Of a stretch of DNA of 64,000 bases, positions 55,573 through 64,000 are shown one piece after another. Where the stretch lies: assembly GCA_020629515.1 (NCBI GenBank), contig JAHDDE010000013.1, forward strand, positions 1 through 64,000, in the 5' to 3' direction. The number at the start of each line of letters is the position of its first letter. Position 1 is the first letter of the stretch. Below the pieces are notes generated by a model. The model ran no database searches and was not told where the DNA came from. It saw only the letters and a list, made by a program, of their open reading frames with translations. Source of the DNA: Saprospiraceae bacterium. Lineage in GTDB: Bacteria; Bacteroidota; Bacteroidia; Chitinophagales; Saprospiraceae. The translations under genes and the position numbers were made by a program.

Positions 55573-57791
55573 AGACTCCTTATTTCTTTGGCCACTCTTT
55601 TAGTGAGGTCTAAACTAAATACCCCGTTTTCAACTAATTCTTCATCTTTCTCTGGGATAATCCTGATAAGCATTTTTCTAATTTCTTCAGCAGAATAATT
55701 CTGTGAAGAAGATTGAATTTGGGACAGAACTGGAAGGATCTCTGGGCGACTTAAAGCAAGTGTTGATAGGGATTTAATTAATCTTTTATACTGTTGTTCA
55801 TTGATTTTATCTTGCGTTGTGATTTGTTGTATTATTTCTTTAATGGGAAGATAGAGATCAGATTTTTCATATGATAAATCACTTGATAAAGGATTAATTT
55901 CATCAAGGTCACCACTTAATCGTTTTTCATTTTCTTTGATTATTGGTGGGTCAAAACCAATTCTATGAACATATATTCGGGCGTGATTTTTAATCTCTTG
56001 CAGTAATTTGAGACTATTATACTGATAGGGTAGAGAAGTGCCAGGATCATAAAGTCTTAGATGTAGTTCTGCATCCCACATTTCGCTCAGTGCCGCTCTC
56101 AATTTATTTTTAACAGACATACCATGAAAGGTGGCCTCTTCTGTATTATCATGATTGTGGGATAATTCTTTCACCCAACTTGGACTTGAGGGGTCCTCTT
56201 TTTCTGTTCCTTTAGTGGACATTAATAGCCCTTCCTCTTCTTCATGATCATGATCGTGCATATATCCTGATAGTAAATCTCTTGCATTAGTAAGAATACT
56301 GTTTTTTTCTTGCTCCTGATGGTCATGGTCATGATCGTCGTGATCATGATGGTCATGTTCTTCTTGTGTATTTACTTCATTTTCTATGGCAATTCCGCTC
56401 TCATTTTCTTCGCCTAAAAACTGTCCATATTTAAGTCGTAACATTTTTTGATCAAAACCCAACGCATTACTCGCTTTGTTAAAAGAATCAACTGATATGG
56501 TACTTTTTGAGGCTATCAACTCTTCGCTATCTATTATTATCTGACGTTGACTTCTAAAGAAGTCTGGCATCAGATCTACCTGCATAGAAGCATCATCGAC
56601 ATATTCATATTGAGTAGTATCCTCTATACTGACGAAATGAGTTATTGACTTTGTCCAGTTAGGCCTAAATGGGCAGATATCTTTTGCTAAAACATAAAAA
56701 TATAGCTCGCTGCCTGGCTCCATATCAAGTTTTTCACTCGAAAAAGTGAAGCTCTTTTTATAATTCTTAGAATTTGATTGGAATCCTACCAAAGGGTATT
56801 TTTTCTCTCTGAATTTCACGGATTCTCCACTTCCTTTTGCTACAGTTGCCACGATCATAGCCGAATCCAAACCATAATCATCTTCTATTTCAATTTCAAA
56901 AGAAATATCGTGATTGGGTCCCCAAGGGAGCTTTAGATATTCTTTGATATTTTTTACAGCTATTTTAGGAGGCTGATCTTTTTTGATTTTGATAGAATAA
57001 TATTCGGATATATAAGAGCTATCTAAGTCAGTATACCCAAATCGATAAAAGTCATCTGTATCTACGACTTTATTAAAAGTGTAAGGGTAGGAGATAGCTA
57101 AAGTGTCATTGTCACTAAACATAAAATAAAATTGCTCTGCAGCTCTGTTAGTGTTAATGCTCCATCTGAGTATGGAATGTTCTGGTACAGTAATCTCCTG
57201 ATCTCCATAGTATTGAGCATTGATGCCAGTATAGACTGGAGGGGTAACTCGCAATAAAATCTTATTTATCTCGAATAATTCTGTTGTCTCTGTTTGATCG
57301 AGAGTTTCAATTACATCGTCTGAGTATGTCTTATTTATAGTCGAGTGCTTATCGACATGAGTTATTGACATTCCAAAGAAATTAAAAAGCGTTACAATCC
57401 CAGCTATTATGCCATATTGAATTATACCATTGCTCAAAATCGGAATATCATAGTCATAAGCATAAAAATGATCCTTAATCTTATCCTTTTGAAGTTGCTT
57501 TAGGCCTGTTGTCTCGTTTTCTTCGAGAAGGCTTGTGCTATACTCCAATTTGGGATTTTGTTTGTTGCAGGTATCTATAATCTGGTTGAGCGTTGGCCGA
57601 TACTTATAGTAAAGTATGGTCCCAGATAAAATGAGGAGAGCGGTAGAAATTAATAAATGGTATAGTTGATCCTCACGATAGAAAGAGAAATAGAAACTAA
57701 TACCCAAGGCCACGACACTAATAGCGGACAAAAGTATTAGTGTTCTATTGTCTATTTTGGTTTTCAGATTTGTTGGACTTAAGGCTCTCAC
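55569..57791 (-). CDS. DUF4175-like membrane protein with histidine-rich stretches
   Basis: 740 residues from the GTG at 57791, which overlaps the upstream stop as GTGA; an in-frame GTG at 57857 would overlap by 70 bases and is less likely. Two adjacent N-terminal helices (LILLSAISVVALGISFYF; LLISTALLILSGTILYY) and a third near residue 140 precede a periplasmic region with Ig-like strands and a long helical, charged C-terminal half, as in DUF4175 proteins of MoxR operons. A histidine/aspartate run (EEHDHHDHDDHDHDH, about residue 477-492, bases 56318-56360) and a second (MHDHDHEEEE, near 56255) are striking and could bind zinc, copper or nickel. No enzymatic motif is seen. Confidence 0.8.
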   Translation of the reverse strand: MRALSPTNLKTKIDNRTLILLSAISVVALGISFYFSFYREDQLYHLLISTALLILSGTILYYKYRPTLNQIIDTCNKQNPKLEYSTSLLEENETTGLKQLQKDKIKDHFYAYDYDIPILSNGIIQYGIIAGIVTLFNFFGMSITHVDKHSTINKTYSDDVIETLDQTETTELFEINKILLRVTPPVYTGINAQYYGDQEITVPEHSILRWSINTNRAAEQFYFMFSDNDTLAISYPYTFNKVVDTDDFYRFGYTDLDSSYISEYYSIKIKKDQPPKIAVKNIKEYLKLPWGPNHDISFEIEIEDDYGLDSAMIVATVAKGSGESVKFREKKYPLVGFQSNSKNYKKSFTFSSEKLDMEPGSELYFYVLAKDICPFRPNWTKSITHFVSIEDTTQYEYVDDASMQVDLMPDFFRSQRQIIIDSEELIASKSTISVDSFNKASNALGFDQKMLRLKYGQFLGEENESGIAIENEVNTQEEHDHHDHDDHDHDHQEQEKNSILTNARDLLSGYMHDHDHEEEEGLLMSTKGTEKEDPSSPSWVKELSHNHDNTEEATFHGMSVKNKLRAALSEMWDAELHLRLYDPGTSLPYQYNSLKLLQEIKNHARIYVHRIGFDPPIIKENEKRLSGDLDEINPLSSDLSYEKSDLYLPIKEIIQQITTQDKINEQQYKRLIKSLSTLALSRPEILPVLSQIQSSSQNYSAEEIRKMLIRIIPEKDEELVENGVFSLDLTKRVAKEIRSL

Positions 57792-58915
57792 GATATCAAA
57801 GTTTTGTGAGCAATAAACCTTTCGATCATTAATATAGGTAGCAGTATCAACCACCAAAGTGGACTAATAGGTTGATTACTAATAGGGGTTGATGATTGAA
57901 CTTCTTTTTTAATCTGGCCAAGATCGAACACTCTGTTGTCGTAGGTTTTAATTCCGATGTAGCTAAGATTAAATATCTCTGACATCAGAACGGGTAGATT
58001 ACTTTTAAGTACGTTATCTCTTTTGACATCTCCGCTTAGGAGATATTCCTTATCGCTCAAGGATTGAAGGCTAAGTTCGTTTTGATCATTTTGATATCTG
58101 ATCAAGCATATATTTTGATCTATGGTGTCGCTCATCGTAACTACCGCCCATTCTGCTTGGTTGATATCTTCAGTCCATGTGATAGGATATGGTAGTCTCC
58201 TAATGACCTCGTCAATTAATTTTATAATTCTTGTATTGTCGAGATCTGGTGATGCATAGAATCGCAACTTCCTTGATTCTTGTCCATCACCATTTTGTTC
58301 TGATAGTCTATATGTGAACCTGTCATAGGGCTTATCTTGAAGTGACCATTCTACTTTTTGCATAGATTTCTTAATCGTACCTTTTGACAAAGCATCATCC
58401 AACATATTAGGAAGCTCGATTAACTCTACATGAGATTGCAGAGTGACCGGACTACCTTTAAATTGATCGAATTGATTTATAAATATGATTCCTGTAGAAT
58501 CTTCTTGGTTATTCGCTGAGTGGATGAGTGTCCACATTGATTGAATTCTACCACTATCTAAAGTAAATGAAGAGTATTCATTTTTACCGATAATTTCTGC
58601 GACAATATTATCGTATTTCTCATTATTCAAAATCTTGTCTTGAATTAAGTACTTTTTAGTCTTATCGGTTTTTTCATTAAGGTATTTCGCTCCTAAAAAA
58701 CATAGAGTCGTGAATAAAACACATCTAATACAGAAGAGAAAAAAATCAGAGAATTGAATGGACTTGGCCCTGTTAGAAGGCATATCTTCTAAAAATTGAA
58801 TACTCCCAAATAGGATTTCAGTTCTTTTCTTTTTACTCAAGAAATGAATTATTAGCGGAAGCATCAATCCCATTAAACCCCATAATGCTGAAGGATATAA
58901 AAACTGGTCTATCAA
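57788..58915 (-). CDS. BatA-like membrane protein
   Basis: 375 residues. It starts with the aerotolerance-regulator/BatA N-terminal domain (MIDQFLYPSALWGLMGLMLPLIIHFLSKKKRTEILFGSIQFLEDM, then a second helix FFLFCIRCVLFTTLCFLGA) and ends with a C-terminal helix (LWWLILLPILMIERFIA). The middle is a periplasmic region without the MIDAS motif of true BatA/BatB VWA proteins, so it may be a degenerate or specialised member. It overlaps the DUF58 gene before it and the DUF4175 gene after it by four bases each, indicating translational coupling within the MoxR operon. Confidence 0.85.
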   Translation of the reverse strand: MIDQFLYPSALWGLMGLMLPLIIHFLSKKKRTEILFGSIQFLEDMPSNRAKSIQFSDFFLFCIRCVLFTTLCFLGAKYLNEKTDKTKKYLIQDKILNNEKYDNIVAEIIGKNEYSSFTLDSGRIQSMWTLIHSANNQEDSTGIIFINQFDQFKGSPVTLQSHVELIELPNMLDDALSKGTIKKSMQKVEWSLQDKPYDRFTYRLSEQNGDGQESRKLRFYASPDLDNTRIIKLIDEVIRRLPYPITWTEDINQAEWAVVTMSDTIDQNICLIRYQNDQNELSLQSLSDKEYLLSGDVKRDNVLKSNLPVLMSEIFNLSYIGIKTYDNRVFDLGQIKKEVQSSTPISNQPISPLWWLILLPILMIERFIAHKTLIS

Positions 58916-59775
58916 TTACTGTTATTAATTTGGATACTTAGTTTCTTTAGAACTCGCAACACATCATCTTGTAAGTAAACTTTGTTTATGAGTACATTTT
59001 TCTCATAACAGGTATCTCTAATTATCTTTTCATGACTTTGTAACCTGTCTTTGTATTGTTTCCTATATTGATTGGAACTAAGCAGTATATGTTCATTACT
59101 TTCGAGATCGATAAATTTAGAATCTTTTGGAAAGGATAAATTTTCTTCATTTTTACCCATAAGATGAATTACTACAAGCTCTCTATCCTTTGAAACAATC
59201 GAATTAATCTTCTTTTTAAATGATTCTACAGGCATATATAAATCTGTAAGCAGAAAATGAATGCCAGGATGTAAGAAATCATTATTATTTTGAAGTGAGC
59301 GCGATGATTCGAGATTATATAATTCAGATACACTATAATTCCAATGTTTTAATCCACTGCTCAGCTTTATTGTATTTGAAAGACTCGCCCAAGTAAAGGC
59401 GTCTCCCTGCTGAGTGGCAATATAGCTTAGACAGGATACTATGATTTTGGATAAGTGTAGTTTGGATAGGCCTTCCTCTTTATAATCCATAGACTGAGAA
59501 TTATCGATATGAAAGGTGAAAGCAGTCTCAGTATCAATATCAGACTGCCTAATAAAGTATTTACCCGTTTTTCCATACATTTTCCAATCTAACGATCGAA
59601 AATCATCTCCCTGAACATAAGGTCGGTATTGTGCAAACTCAATCCCTTGATTCATTCTTTTTGATCTGTGCTTGCCGAATAATAGCCCTTTAGCGAGATA
59701 TCTCGATAACAGCTGTAGACTGTTAGCAGAATCAATGAGCTCATGATTAATATACTTTTGACCTACTTGACTCAA
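58912..59775 (-). CDS. DUF58 domain protein
   Basis: 287 residues, no signal peptide or membrane segment. The DUF58 core motif QYRPYVQGDDFRSLDWKMYGKTGKYFIRQ is at about 49-77, followed by a VWA-like strand with a partial MIDAS (FHIDNSQSMDY, DxSxS). DUF58 proteins accompany MoxR ATPases and are thought to recruit them to membrane or cell-envelope clients. It begins one base after the moxR stop and overlaps the next gene by four bases. Confidence 0.92.
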   Translation of the reverse strand: MSQVGQKYINHELIDSANSLQLLSRYLAKGLLFGKHRSKRMNQGIEFAQYRPYVQGDDFRSLDWKMYGKTGKYFIRQSDIDTETAFTFHIDNSQSMDYKEEGLSKLHLSKIIVSCLSYIATQQGDAFTWASLSNTIKLSSGLKHWNYSVSELYNLESSRSLQNNNDFLHPGIHFLLTDLYMPVESFKKKINSIVSKDRELVVIHLMGKNEENLSFPKDSKFIDLESNEHILLSSNQYRKQYKDRLQSHEKIIRDTCYEKNVLINKVYLQDDVLRVLKKLSIQINNSN

Positions 59776-59776
59776 T

Positions 59777-60754
59777 TTATTTGATTTGTATATTACTCAT
59801 AAGAGTGGTCAAAATATCTCTGATGTCTTTTCTTTCACTCAACGCCTTAAAATTTAAAATTACTCTATGGCGAAGAGTGGGTAGTATCATGCGTTTTACA
59901 TCCTCAGGCGTCACGCTATATCTATTATTTAAGAGTGCATGTCCTTTGGCAGCTAATATCAAAGATTGTCCGGCTCTGGGACCTGCTCCCCAATCGACGT
60001 AATCTTTTATCGCTGATAATTGAGTCATCTGTGGCCGGGTAGATCTGATAAGTTGACCGATTGATTGAACTATAGAAGACTCAATATGTACTTCTCTGCA
60101 TAGCTTTTGCAATGATATGATATCTTCTCCTGTCAACACCGGCGCAATAGCATCTATGGGAGAAGATGTTGTGCGATTCAGAATTTCTATTTCCTCTTGT
60201 TCATTTGGGTAGTTTACAGTGATATGAAGAAGGAATCTATCTACCTGTGCTTCTGGAAGGGGAAATGTTCCAGATTGTTCTATTGGATTTTGTGTGGCCA
60301 AAAGGAAGAAAGGTATTGGCAATGCATAATTCTGACCTGCATAAGTAAGCTGATATTCTTGCATTAATTCTAATAGAGCAGATTGGGTTTTAGGAGGGGT
60401 TCGGTTAATTTCATCAGCTAAAAGTATATTAGTAAAAACTGGCCCCTTGGAAAATTTGAAGTATCGCCCACCTTTATCATCTTCTTGAAGTATCTCTGTG
60501 CCCAATATATCTGAAGGCATAAGGTCAGGGGTGAACTGTATTCTATTAAATTTAAGATCCATAGCCTGAGAAAGACTTTTGATCATCAATGTTTTAGCCA
60601 ATCCCGGAACTCCTTCTAATAATACATGGCCACCTGCGATAAGCCCAATGATAAGCTCATCAATTACACCTTGTTGACCTACTATAACTTGTTGAATAGC
60701 CGCTTTAAGTTGGGCTATTTTATGAGTGAGATGTGCTATACTTTCTTTATTCAT
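59777..60754 (-). CDS. MoxR-family AAA+ ATPase
   Basis: 325 residues, full length. Walker A GVPGLAKT (48-55; Ala replaces the usual Gly, normal for MoxR), Walker B LLADEINR (111-118), RIQFTPDLMPSDILG, sensor LLATQNPIEQSGTFPLPEAQVDRF and the C-terminal lid with DWGAGPRAGQSLILAAKGHALL. Chaperone-like ATPase that drives assembly or activation of partner proteins. It leads a compact series DUF58, BatA-like, DUF4175 and a large membrane protein. Confidence 0.96.
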   Translation of the reverse strand: MNKESIAHLTHKIAQLKAAIQQVIVGQQGVIDELIIGLIAGGHVLLEGVPGLAKTLMIKSLSQAMDLKFNRIQFTPDLMPSDILGTEILQEDDKGGRYFKFSKGPVFTNILLADEINRTPPKTQSALLELMQEYQLTYAGQNYALPIPFFLLATQNPIEQSGTFPLPEAQVDRFLLHITVNYPNEQEEIEILNRTTSSPIDAIAPVLTGEDIISLQKLCREVHIESSIVQSIGQLIRSTRPQMTQLSAIKDYVDWGAGPRAGQSLILAAKGHALLNNRYSVTPEDVKRMILPTLRHRVILNFKALSERKDIRDILTTLMSNIQIK

Positions 60755-60769
60755 AAGATTGTTGATCCG

Positions 60770-61633
60770 TTAGTATTGATGAAAAGCTTGCGAGACAAAG
60801 TGTAATACCTCTGGCAATGATTCTCTCCAATAGGTCCAATTATGGGCTCCTTGACGTACTCTGTATTCATGGTTTACTTCTTTTTTCTTCATAGCAATAT
60901 GGAGTAAACTATTTCCTTCGTATAGAAAGTCATCGTCACCGCAGTCTATATACCATCGGACACTATTCATTTGGTCTTTATCCATTGTTCTTACCAGTTC
61001 TACGGCATTGTGATTCGTATAGTAGTTTTTAATTGTTTCAGAATCATAGTTTTCTCCTTCAGAAGGGAGATAATTCTTCATTTCTTCAATGGTTAAGGGT
61101 CCAACGTATGCACTCAAAGGACATGCAGAAGAAAAGAGATCAGGTCTATGTAAGGCATACATAAATGAGCCACCACCACCCATAGAGAGCCCGGCTATAG
61201 CCCTATATCTTTTTTGACTTTTAATTCTATATTTTTCTTCTACAAATGGCATTAATTCCTGAAAGAAAAAATCTTCATATCGCCACTCATTGTCGATGTC
61301 ATTGAAGTAACCTCTTTTCCCTGTATTGGCATCTGGCATAACTATTACCATTGGAGTAGCTGTCCCATTATGGATAGCTTGATCCGTGATATTCAGGACT
61401 TCGCCAAACTGAATCCATCCAGTCTGATCATCTCCTGCTCCATGGAGTAAATAAAGAACCGGATAACTCCTTTCACTAATTTCATAATCTGGGGGGAGAT
61501 AGATGGCATATTTCCTGTCACTATCTAATATTTTACTTGACATAGAAAGGTTGTCATAGACTTTGCCACTCAGATTTTGGGAAATAGAGGGTTGACACCA
61601 ATAGATTAAAACTAATACAACTAAATATTTCAT
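60770..61633 (-). CDS. Exported alpha/beta-hydrolase esterase (esterase D/feruloyl-esterase type)
   Basis: 287 residues. Signal peptide MKYLVVLVLIYWCQPSISQ. The alpha/beta-hydrolase core shows the oxyanion region YLLHGAGDDQTGW, VIVMPDANTG, the nucleophile elbow AGLSMGGGGS with Ser150, an acid in IDCGDDDFLYEGN (Asp233/Asp234) and the catalytic His264 in GAHNWTYWRESL. This family includes feruloyl, acetyl-xylan and S-formylglutathione-type esterases; the signal peptide argues for an extracytoplasmic ester substrate. It lies between the DUF4159 and moxR genes in the same direction with short gaps (14 and 15 bases). Confidence 0.9.
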   Translation of the reverse strand: MKYLVVLVLIYWCQPSISQNLSGKVYDNLSMSSKILDSDRKYAIYLPPDYEISERSYPVLYLLHGAGDDQTGWIQFGEVLNITDQAIHNGTATPMVIVMPDANTGKRGYFNDIDNEWRYEDFFFQELMPFVEEKYRIKSQKRYRAIAGLSMGGGGSFMYALHRPDLFSSACPLSAYVGPLTIEEMKNYLPSEGENYDSETIKNYYTNHNAVELVRTMDKDQMNSVRWYIDCGDDDFLYEGNSLLHIAMKKKEVNHEYRVRQGAHNWTYWRESLPEVLHFVSQAFHQY

Positions 61634-61647
61634 ATGAGCTAAGAATT

Positions 61648-62283
61648 TTAACTTGTTACTGCATGAATGATGATGTTAACACCAAAACGTGTGTTATCAT
61701 TTTTGTACCAACGCTTATTTCTGAAGTCATAATCCCATTCGCAGCCATAATCTTTATTAGAGTAAAGTACGCCAATGCGATTATTTATTTCTATTGCTTT
61801 GAGATAATCATGCACTAAGTCATCACCCCAGCCATTGAGCTCTTGAGAAGTGGTAGGAGGTCCATCAAATTCAAAAAAGGAAGAGTATAATGGATGATCA
61901 TTAGGGATTTTTTGAAGTGATTTAGGGCCAAATAACTCTGCCATCTGGGATTCAAAAGACTTAGCAAATAATCCGTCAATATCGTGGTTGCAGTCATCGG
62001 CGAATATGAATCCACCTCTTTCTACATAATTCTTAAAATTGTCTCTTTCAGCCTTCGTAAACTGTACCAATCGATGTCCAGCAATATAACAAAATGGTGA
62101 TTCAAAAATTTCTTTGCTCGATAGTGGGATGATGCGCTCCTCAGTATTAATAGGAAGTGTAGTGTATTCTACTAATGAATTCAACAAATTTGATGGCATG
62201 CGTTGATCAACATCCCAATCACCAGACTCGTACATAAGTCTGGTAAATACAAATGGGTTATTATTACTCAATTCTATATTCAT
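61648..62283 (-). CDS. DUF4159 protein
   Basis: 211 residues, no signal peptide. It matches DUF4159: FVFTRLMYESGDWDVD, IPLSSKEIFESPFCYIAGH, LKNYVERGGFIFADDCNHD-like strand (the sequence reads FKNYVERGGFIFADDC), SFESQMAELFGPKSLQKIPNDHPLYSSFFEF and a C-terminal NRIGVLYSNKDYGCEWDY...RFGVNIIIHAVT. The fold resembles glutamine-amidotransferase-like domains. DUF4159 genes usually stand at the edge of MoxR/DUF58 operons, as here. A strong terminator of the preceding pmbA gene ends only about 20 bases upstream, so its promoter must overlap that hairpin or expression depends on read-through. Confidence 0.85.
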   Translation of the reverse strand: MNIELSNNNPFVFTRLMYESGDWDVDQRMPSNLLNSLVEYTTLPINTEERIIPLSSKEIFESPFCYIAGHRLVQFTKAERDNFKNYVERGGFIFADDCNHDIDGLFAKSFESQMAELFGPKSLQKIPNDHPLYSSFFEFDGPPTTSQELNGWGDDLVHDYLKAIEINNRIGVLYSNKDYGCEWDYDFRNKRWYKNDNTRFGVNIIIHAVTS

Positions 62284-62304
62284 CCTACATCAAGCGTCAT
62301 GCTT

Positions 62305-62347
62305 AAAAAACAGAAAGGATTTAGAAGTTGTTTTCTAAATCCTTTCT
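62305..62347 (-). terminator. Rho-independent terminator after pmbA
   Basis: AGAAAGGATTTAGAA (62312-62326) pairs perfectly with TTCTAAATCCTTTCT (62333-62347), 15 pairs, six-base loop; on the minus strand a T-run follows after one G. Confidence 0.93.
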
Positions 62348-62366
62348 AATATAATTATCCTATTAC

Positions 62367-63683
62367 TTAAACAGCATCTGATAGACTGGTAAAAGTAAAG
62401 TCTCTGATTTTCATATATGGTATTAGATTACCATTGATTCTAACCTGTTGACCCAAAGTCTCAAGATTATTGAGCATTATAATAGGACTCTCATTAAATC
62501 TAAAGTTTTTGATAGGGTGCTTAAGTTTGCCATTTTCGATATAAAATGTCCCATCACGTGTTAGGCCAGTATAAAGTAAAGTCTGCGGATCAACAGTTCT
62601 GATATACCACATGCGAGTAACTAATATTCCTTTCTTAGTGTCTTTAATCAAGTCTTCCAGAGAGGCATCACCTCCTGCCATGATACCATTGGCAGGAAAA
62701 GGGAGTGGAGCCACGCCTTTCTGATCAGCCCAATATCTTCCATAGGCTAAGTTTTTTACAACACCGTTTTCCAGCCATACTGTTTTCTTCCGAGGCTGAC
62801 CATCACCTGTCCAAGTGGAAGCTGGGGCCAAGTCATTTAGCGGATCCGAATAAATAGTAATGCGTTCATCAACTATCTTTTCTCCAATTTTGTTTCCTCC
62901 TCCTTCTTTGGACATAAAACTTCTACCTTCATCGGCACTACGAGCATTAAATGAGTAAAACATATTATTAAGCAGGCCTACAGATGCAGCCGGCTCCAAT
63001 ATAACCGTATACTTCCCAGGCTCTATTGCCTTTGCCTCTCGAGACATCAGCGCCTTATCTATTGCTATTTGTGATGCCATTTCAGCATCAAATCTCCCTA
63101 CGTCGTTGTAATCTCTTGTGACCCATCCAGAACCAGATCCATCATTGGACCTCATCGTGACTGTAAAATCAAGACCAGTAGAACGCTCATATGCAAAAAG
63201 TCCATTGCTATTCATCATCGAAGAGAAATCACTATAGTCCTCGAAGAATCCTGCTGCTGTTACATCTTTGGCTTTGGCAGGTTCTATACTTGCCGCAGCA
63301 ACCGCAGCTCGATAGTCTGGGCTAATAGAGGCAGTGCTCTCATGATACATTTTAGATTTGTCATATTCTTGTGGACCCAGTGGTGGCATGAATTCTTCTG
63401 ACTCTGGGGAAAGCTGAGCTAATTCCTCTGCTCTTCTTACTACTTTCTCAAGAGATTTATCATCAAATTCTTCTATTGTAGCGGTTCCTACTTTTTTACC
63501 AAAGTTGGCCTGTACTACTAATTGTTGATTGGAGCGAGCACCTGCGGTAGAAACAGTGTTCCTGGCGTATCGAATATTTCCGCTATTATCACCAGAAAGA
63601 TTGATTTCGCAATTATCCGCTTTCGAATATTCAAGTGCTTTTGACATGATAGCCTTAGCATCTTCTTTATTATATATTGCCAT
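62367..63683 (-). CDS. pmbA: PmbA/TldE-type subunit of the TldD/TldE protease
   Basis: 438 residues, cytoplasmic. Regulatory partner of TldD in a metalloprotease complex that trims peptides, for example antitoxin CcdA and microcin precursors in E. coli. Visible family features are the N-terminal NTVSTAGARSNQQLVVQANFGKKVGTATIEEFDDKSLEKVVRRAEELA, the central VILEPAASVGLLNNMFYSFNARSADEGRSFM (no HExxxH, as expected for the non-catalytic subunit) and the C-terminal GGDASLEDLIKDTKKGILVTRMWYIRTVDPQTLLYTGLTRDGTFYIENGKL. It lies 20 bases after tldD and ends in a strong terminator. Confidence 0.9.
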   Translation of the reverse strand: MAIYNKEDAKAIMSKALEYSKADNCEINLSGDNSGNIRYARNTVSTAGARSNQQLVVQANFGKKVGTATIEEFDDKSLEKVVRRAEELAQLSPESEEFMPPLGPQEYDKSKMYHESTASISPDYRAAVAAASIEPAKAKDVTAAGFFEDYSDFSSMMNSNGLFAYERSTGLDFTVTMRSNDGSGSGWVTRDYNDVGRFDAEMASQIAIDKALMSREAKAIEPGKYTVILEPAASVGLLNNMFYSFNARSADEGRSFMSKEGGGNKIGEKIVDERITIYSDPLNDLAPASTWTGDGQPRKKTVWLENGVVKNLAYGRYWADQKGVAPLPFPANGIMAGGDASLEDLIKDTKKGILVTRMWYIRTVDPQTLLYTGLTRDGTFYIENGKLKHPIKNFRFNESPIIMLNNLETLGQQVRINGNLIPYMKIRDFTFTSLSDAV

Positions 63684-63703
63684 TGTCTTTTTCTTTTGAG
63701 TTA

Positions 63704-64000
63704 TTAAATGTTTCGACCAGTATTAATGACATTAATACCATTGAATCGAGTCGTTGAGCAGCCATGTGATACCGCACTTACTTGACTTGGCTGACCTTTT
63801 CCATCAAAGAAAGAACCAAACATACGGTAGTCTTTTTCGTCACATATCTTGGCACAACTATTCCAGAACTCTTGAGTATTTGATTGATACGCAGCATCAT
63901 TGATCATACTTTTGATCTCACCATTTTCTATTTCATACATCAGTGTTCCACCGAATTGGAAATTATATCTCTGCTGATCGATACTGTATGATCCACGACC
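63704..64000 (-). CDS. tldD: TldD metalloprotease, C-terminal end (partial)
   Basis: 98 residues of the C-terminus are visible; the frame is open to the last base of the window (GRGSYSIDQQRYNFQFGGTLM...), so the start and the HExxxH zinc motif lie outside. The segment GxxxxDxQxxxFxFGGxxxYEIENGEIKSMINDAAYQSNT is the typical TldD tail. Followed directly by pmbA, forming the usual two-subunit operon. Confidence 0.85.
   Translation of the reverse strand, partial: GRGSYSIDQQRYNFQFGGTLMYEIENGEIKSMINDAAYQSNTQEFWNSCAKICDEKDYRMFGSFFDGKGQPSQVSAVSHGCSTTRFNGINVINTGRNI

Noticed and set aside
1..64000. Prophage, CRISPR, insertion sequences, tRNA or rRNA genes
   Set aside because: No integrase, transposase, terminal repeats, spacer arrays or cloverleaf-forming sequence was recognised on reading both strands.

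Overview
The window is AT-rich bacterial DNA from a member of the Bacteroidota, most likely a free-living Saprospiria-type relative. The evidence is consistent: several very large secreted proteins end in type IX secretion (T9SS) sorting domains of type A (xPNPF...) and type B (FSPNGD...). There is a lipidated TamA (TamL-type), a FecI/FecR/TonB-receptor locus, and Bacteroidota-style promoters (TTTG, about 20 bp, TAnnTTTG). No tRNA, rRNA, CRISPR array, prophage or insertion sequence was recognised.

Layout. 1-18698 (+): three tandem giant secreted paralogues (the first cut by the window edge) that share one C-terminal cassette of dockerin-like pair, cohesin-like segment and T9SS signal. 18718-22215: TrmH-type RNA methyltransferase diverging from tamL, then a small membrane protein. 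22228-24556: phosphatidylcholine synthase diverging from a CHT1-type choline/Na+ symporter, a probable choline-to-phosphatidylcholine unit. 24671-28207 (-): a small acidic protein, a T9SS protein and an acidic repeat lipoprotein. 28358-32508 (-): TonB receptor with STN domain, FecR anti-sigma and ECF sigma. 32584-34445 (-): mltG and panB. 34691-36610 (+): dnaK. 36611-38906: a gene-poor stretch with one T9SS protein, two candidate small RNAs and a dense cluster of TGTAG repeats. 38907-42300 (-): rarA, a lipoprotein and a double-DUF2911 protein. 42470-45630 (+): histidine kinase and a membrane-anchored MutS-like ATPase. 45780-48495 (+): a small exported protein, a SulP transporter and a beta-carbonic anhydrase, a likely bicarbonate unit. 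48670-52388 (+): a GH113-like glycosidase and a type-B T9SS protein. 52385-62283 (-): a PM20D1-like M20 peptidase followed upstream by a tightly packed MoxR/DUF58/BatA/DUF4175 membrane operon with an esterase and a DUF4159 protein. 62367-64000 (-): pmbA and the end of tldD.

The most notable observations are: (i) the choline transporter/Pcs pair, unusual for this phylum; (ii) the giant paralogues with dockerin-like and cohesin-like segments next to each other plus repeated CWGY and RxWxxxDWC modules; (iii) a well-formed candidate small RNA at about 38561-38660 with promoter, 5' stem-loop and terminator; (iv) a run of TGTAG repeats, including a tandem 17-bp unit, overlapping a promoter; (v) a six-repeat acidic lipoprotein in a sigma/anti-sigma/TonB-receptor locus. 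All functional statements rest on reading motifs by eye; no database search was run.
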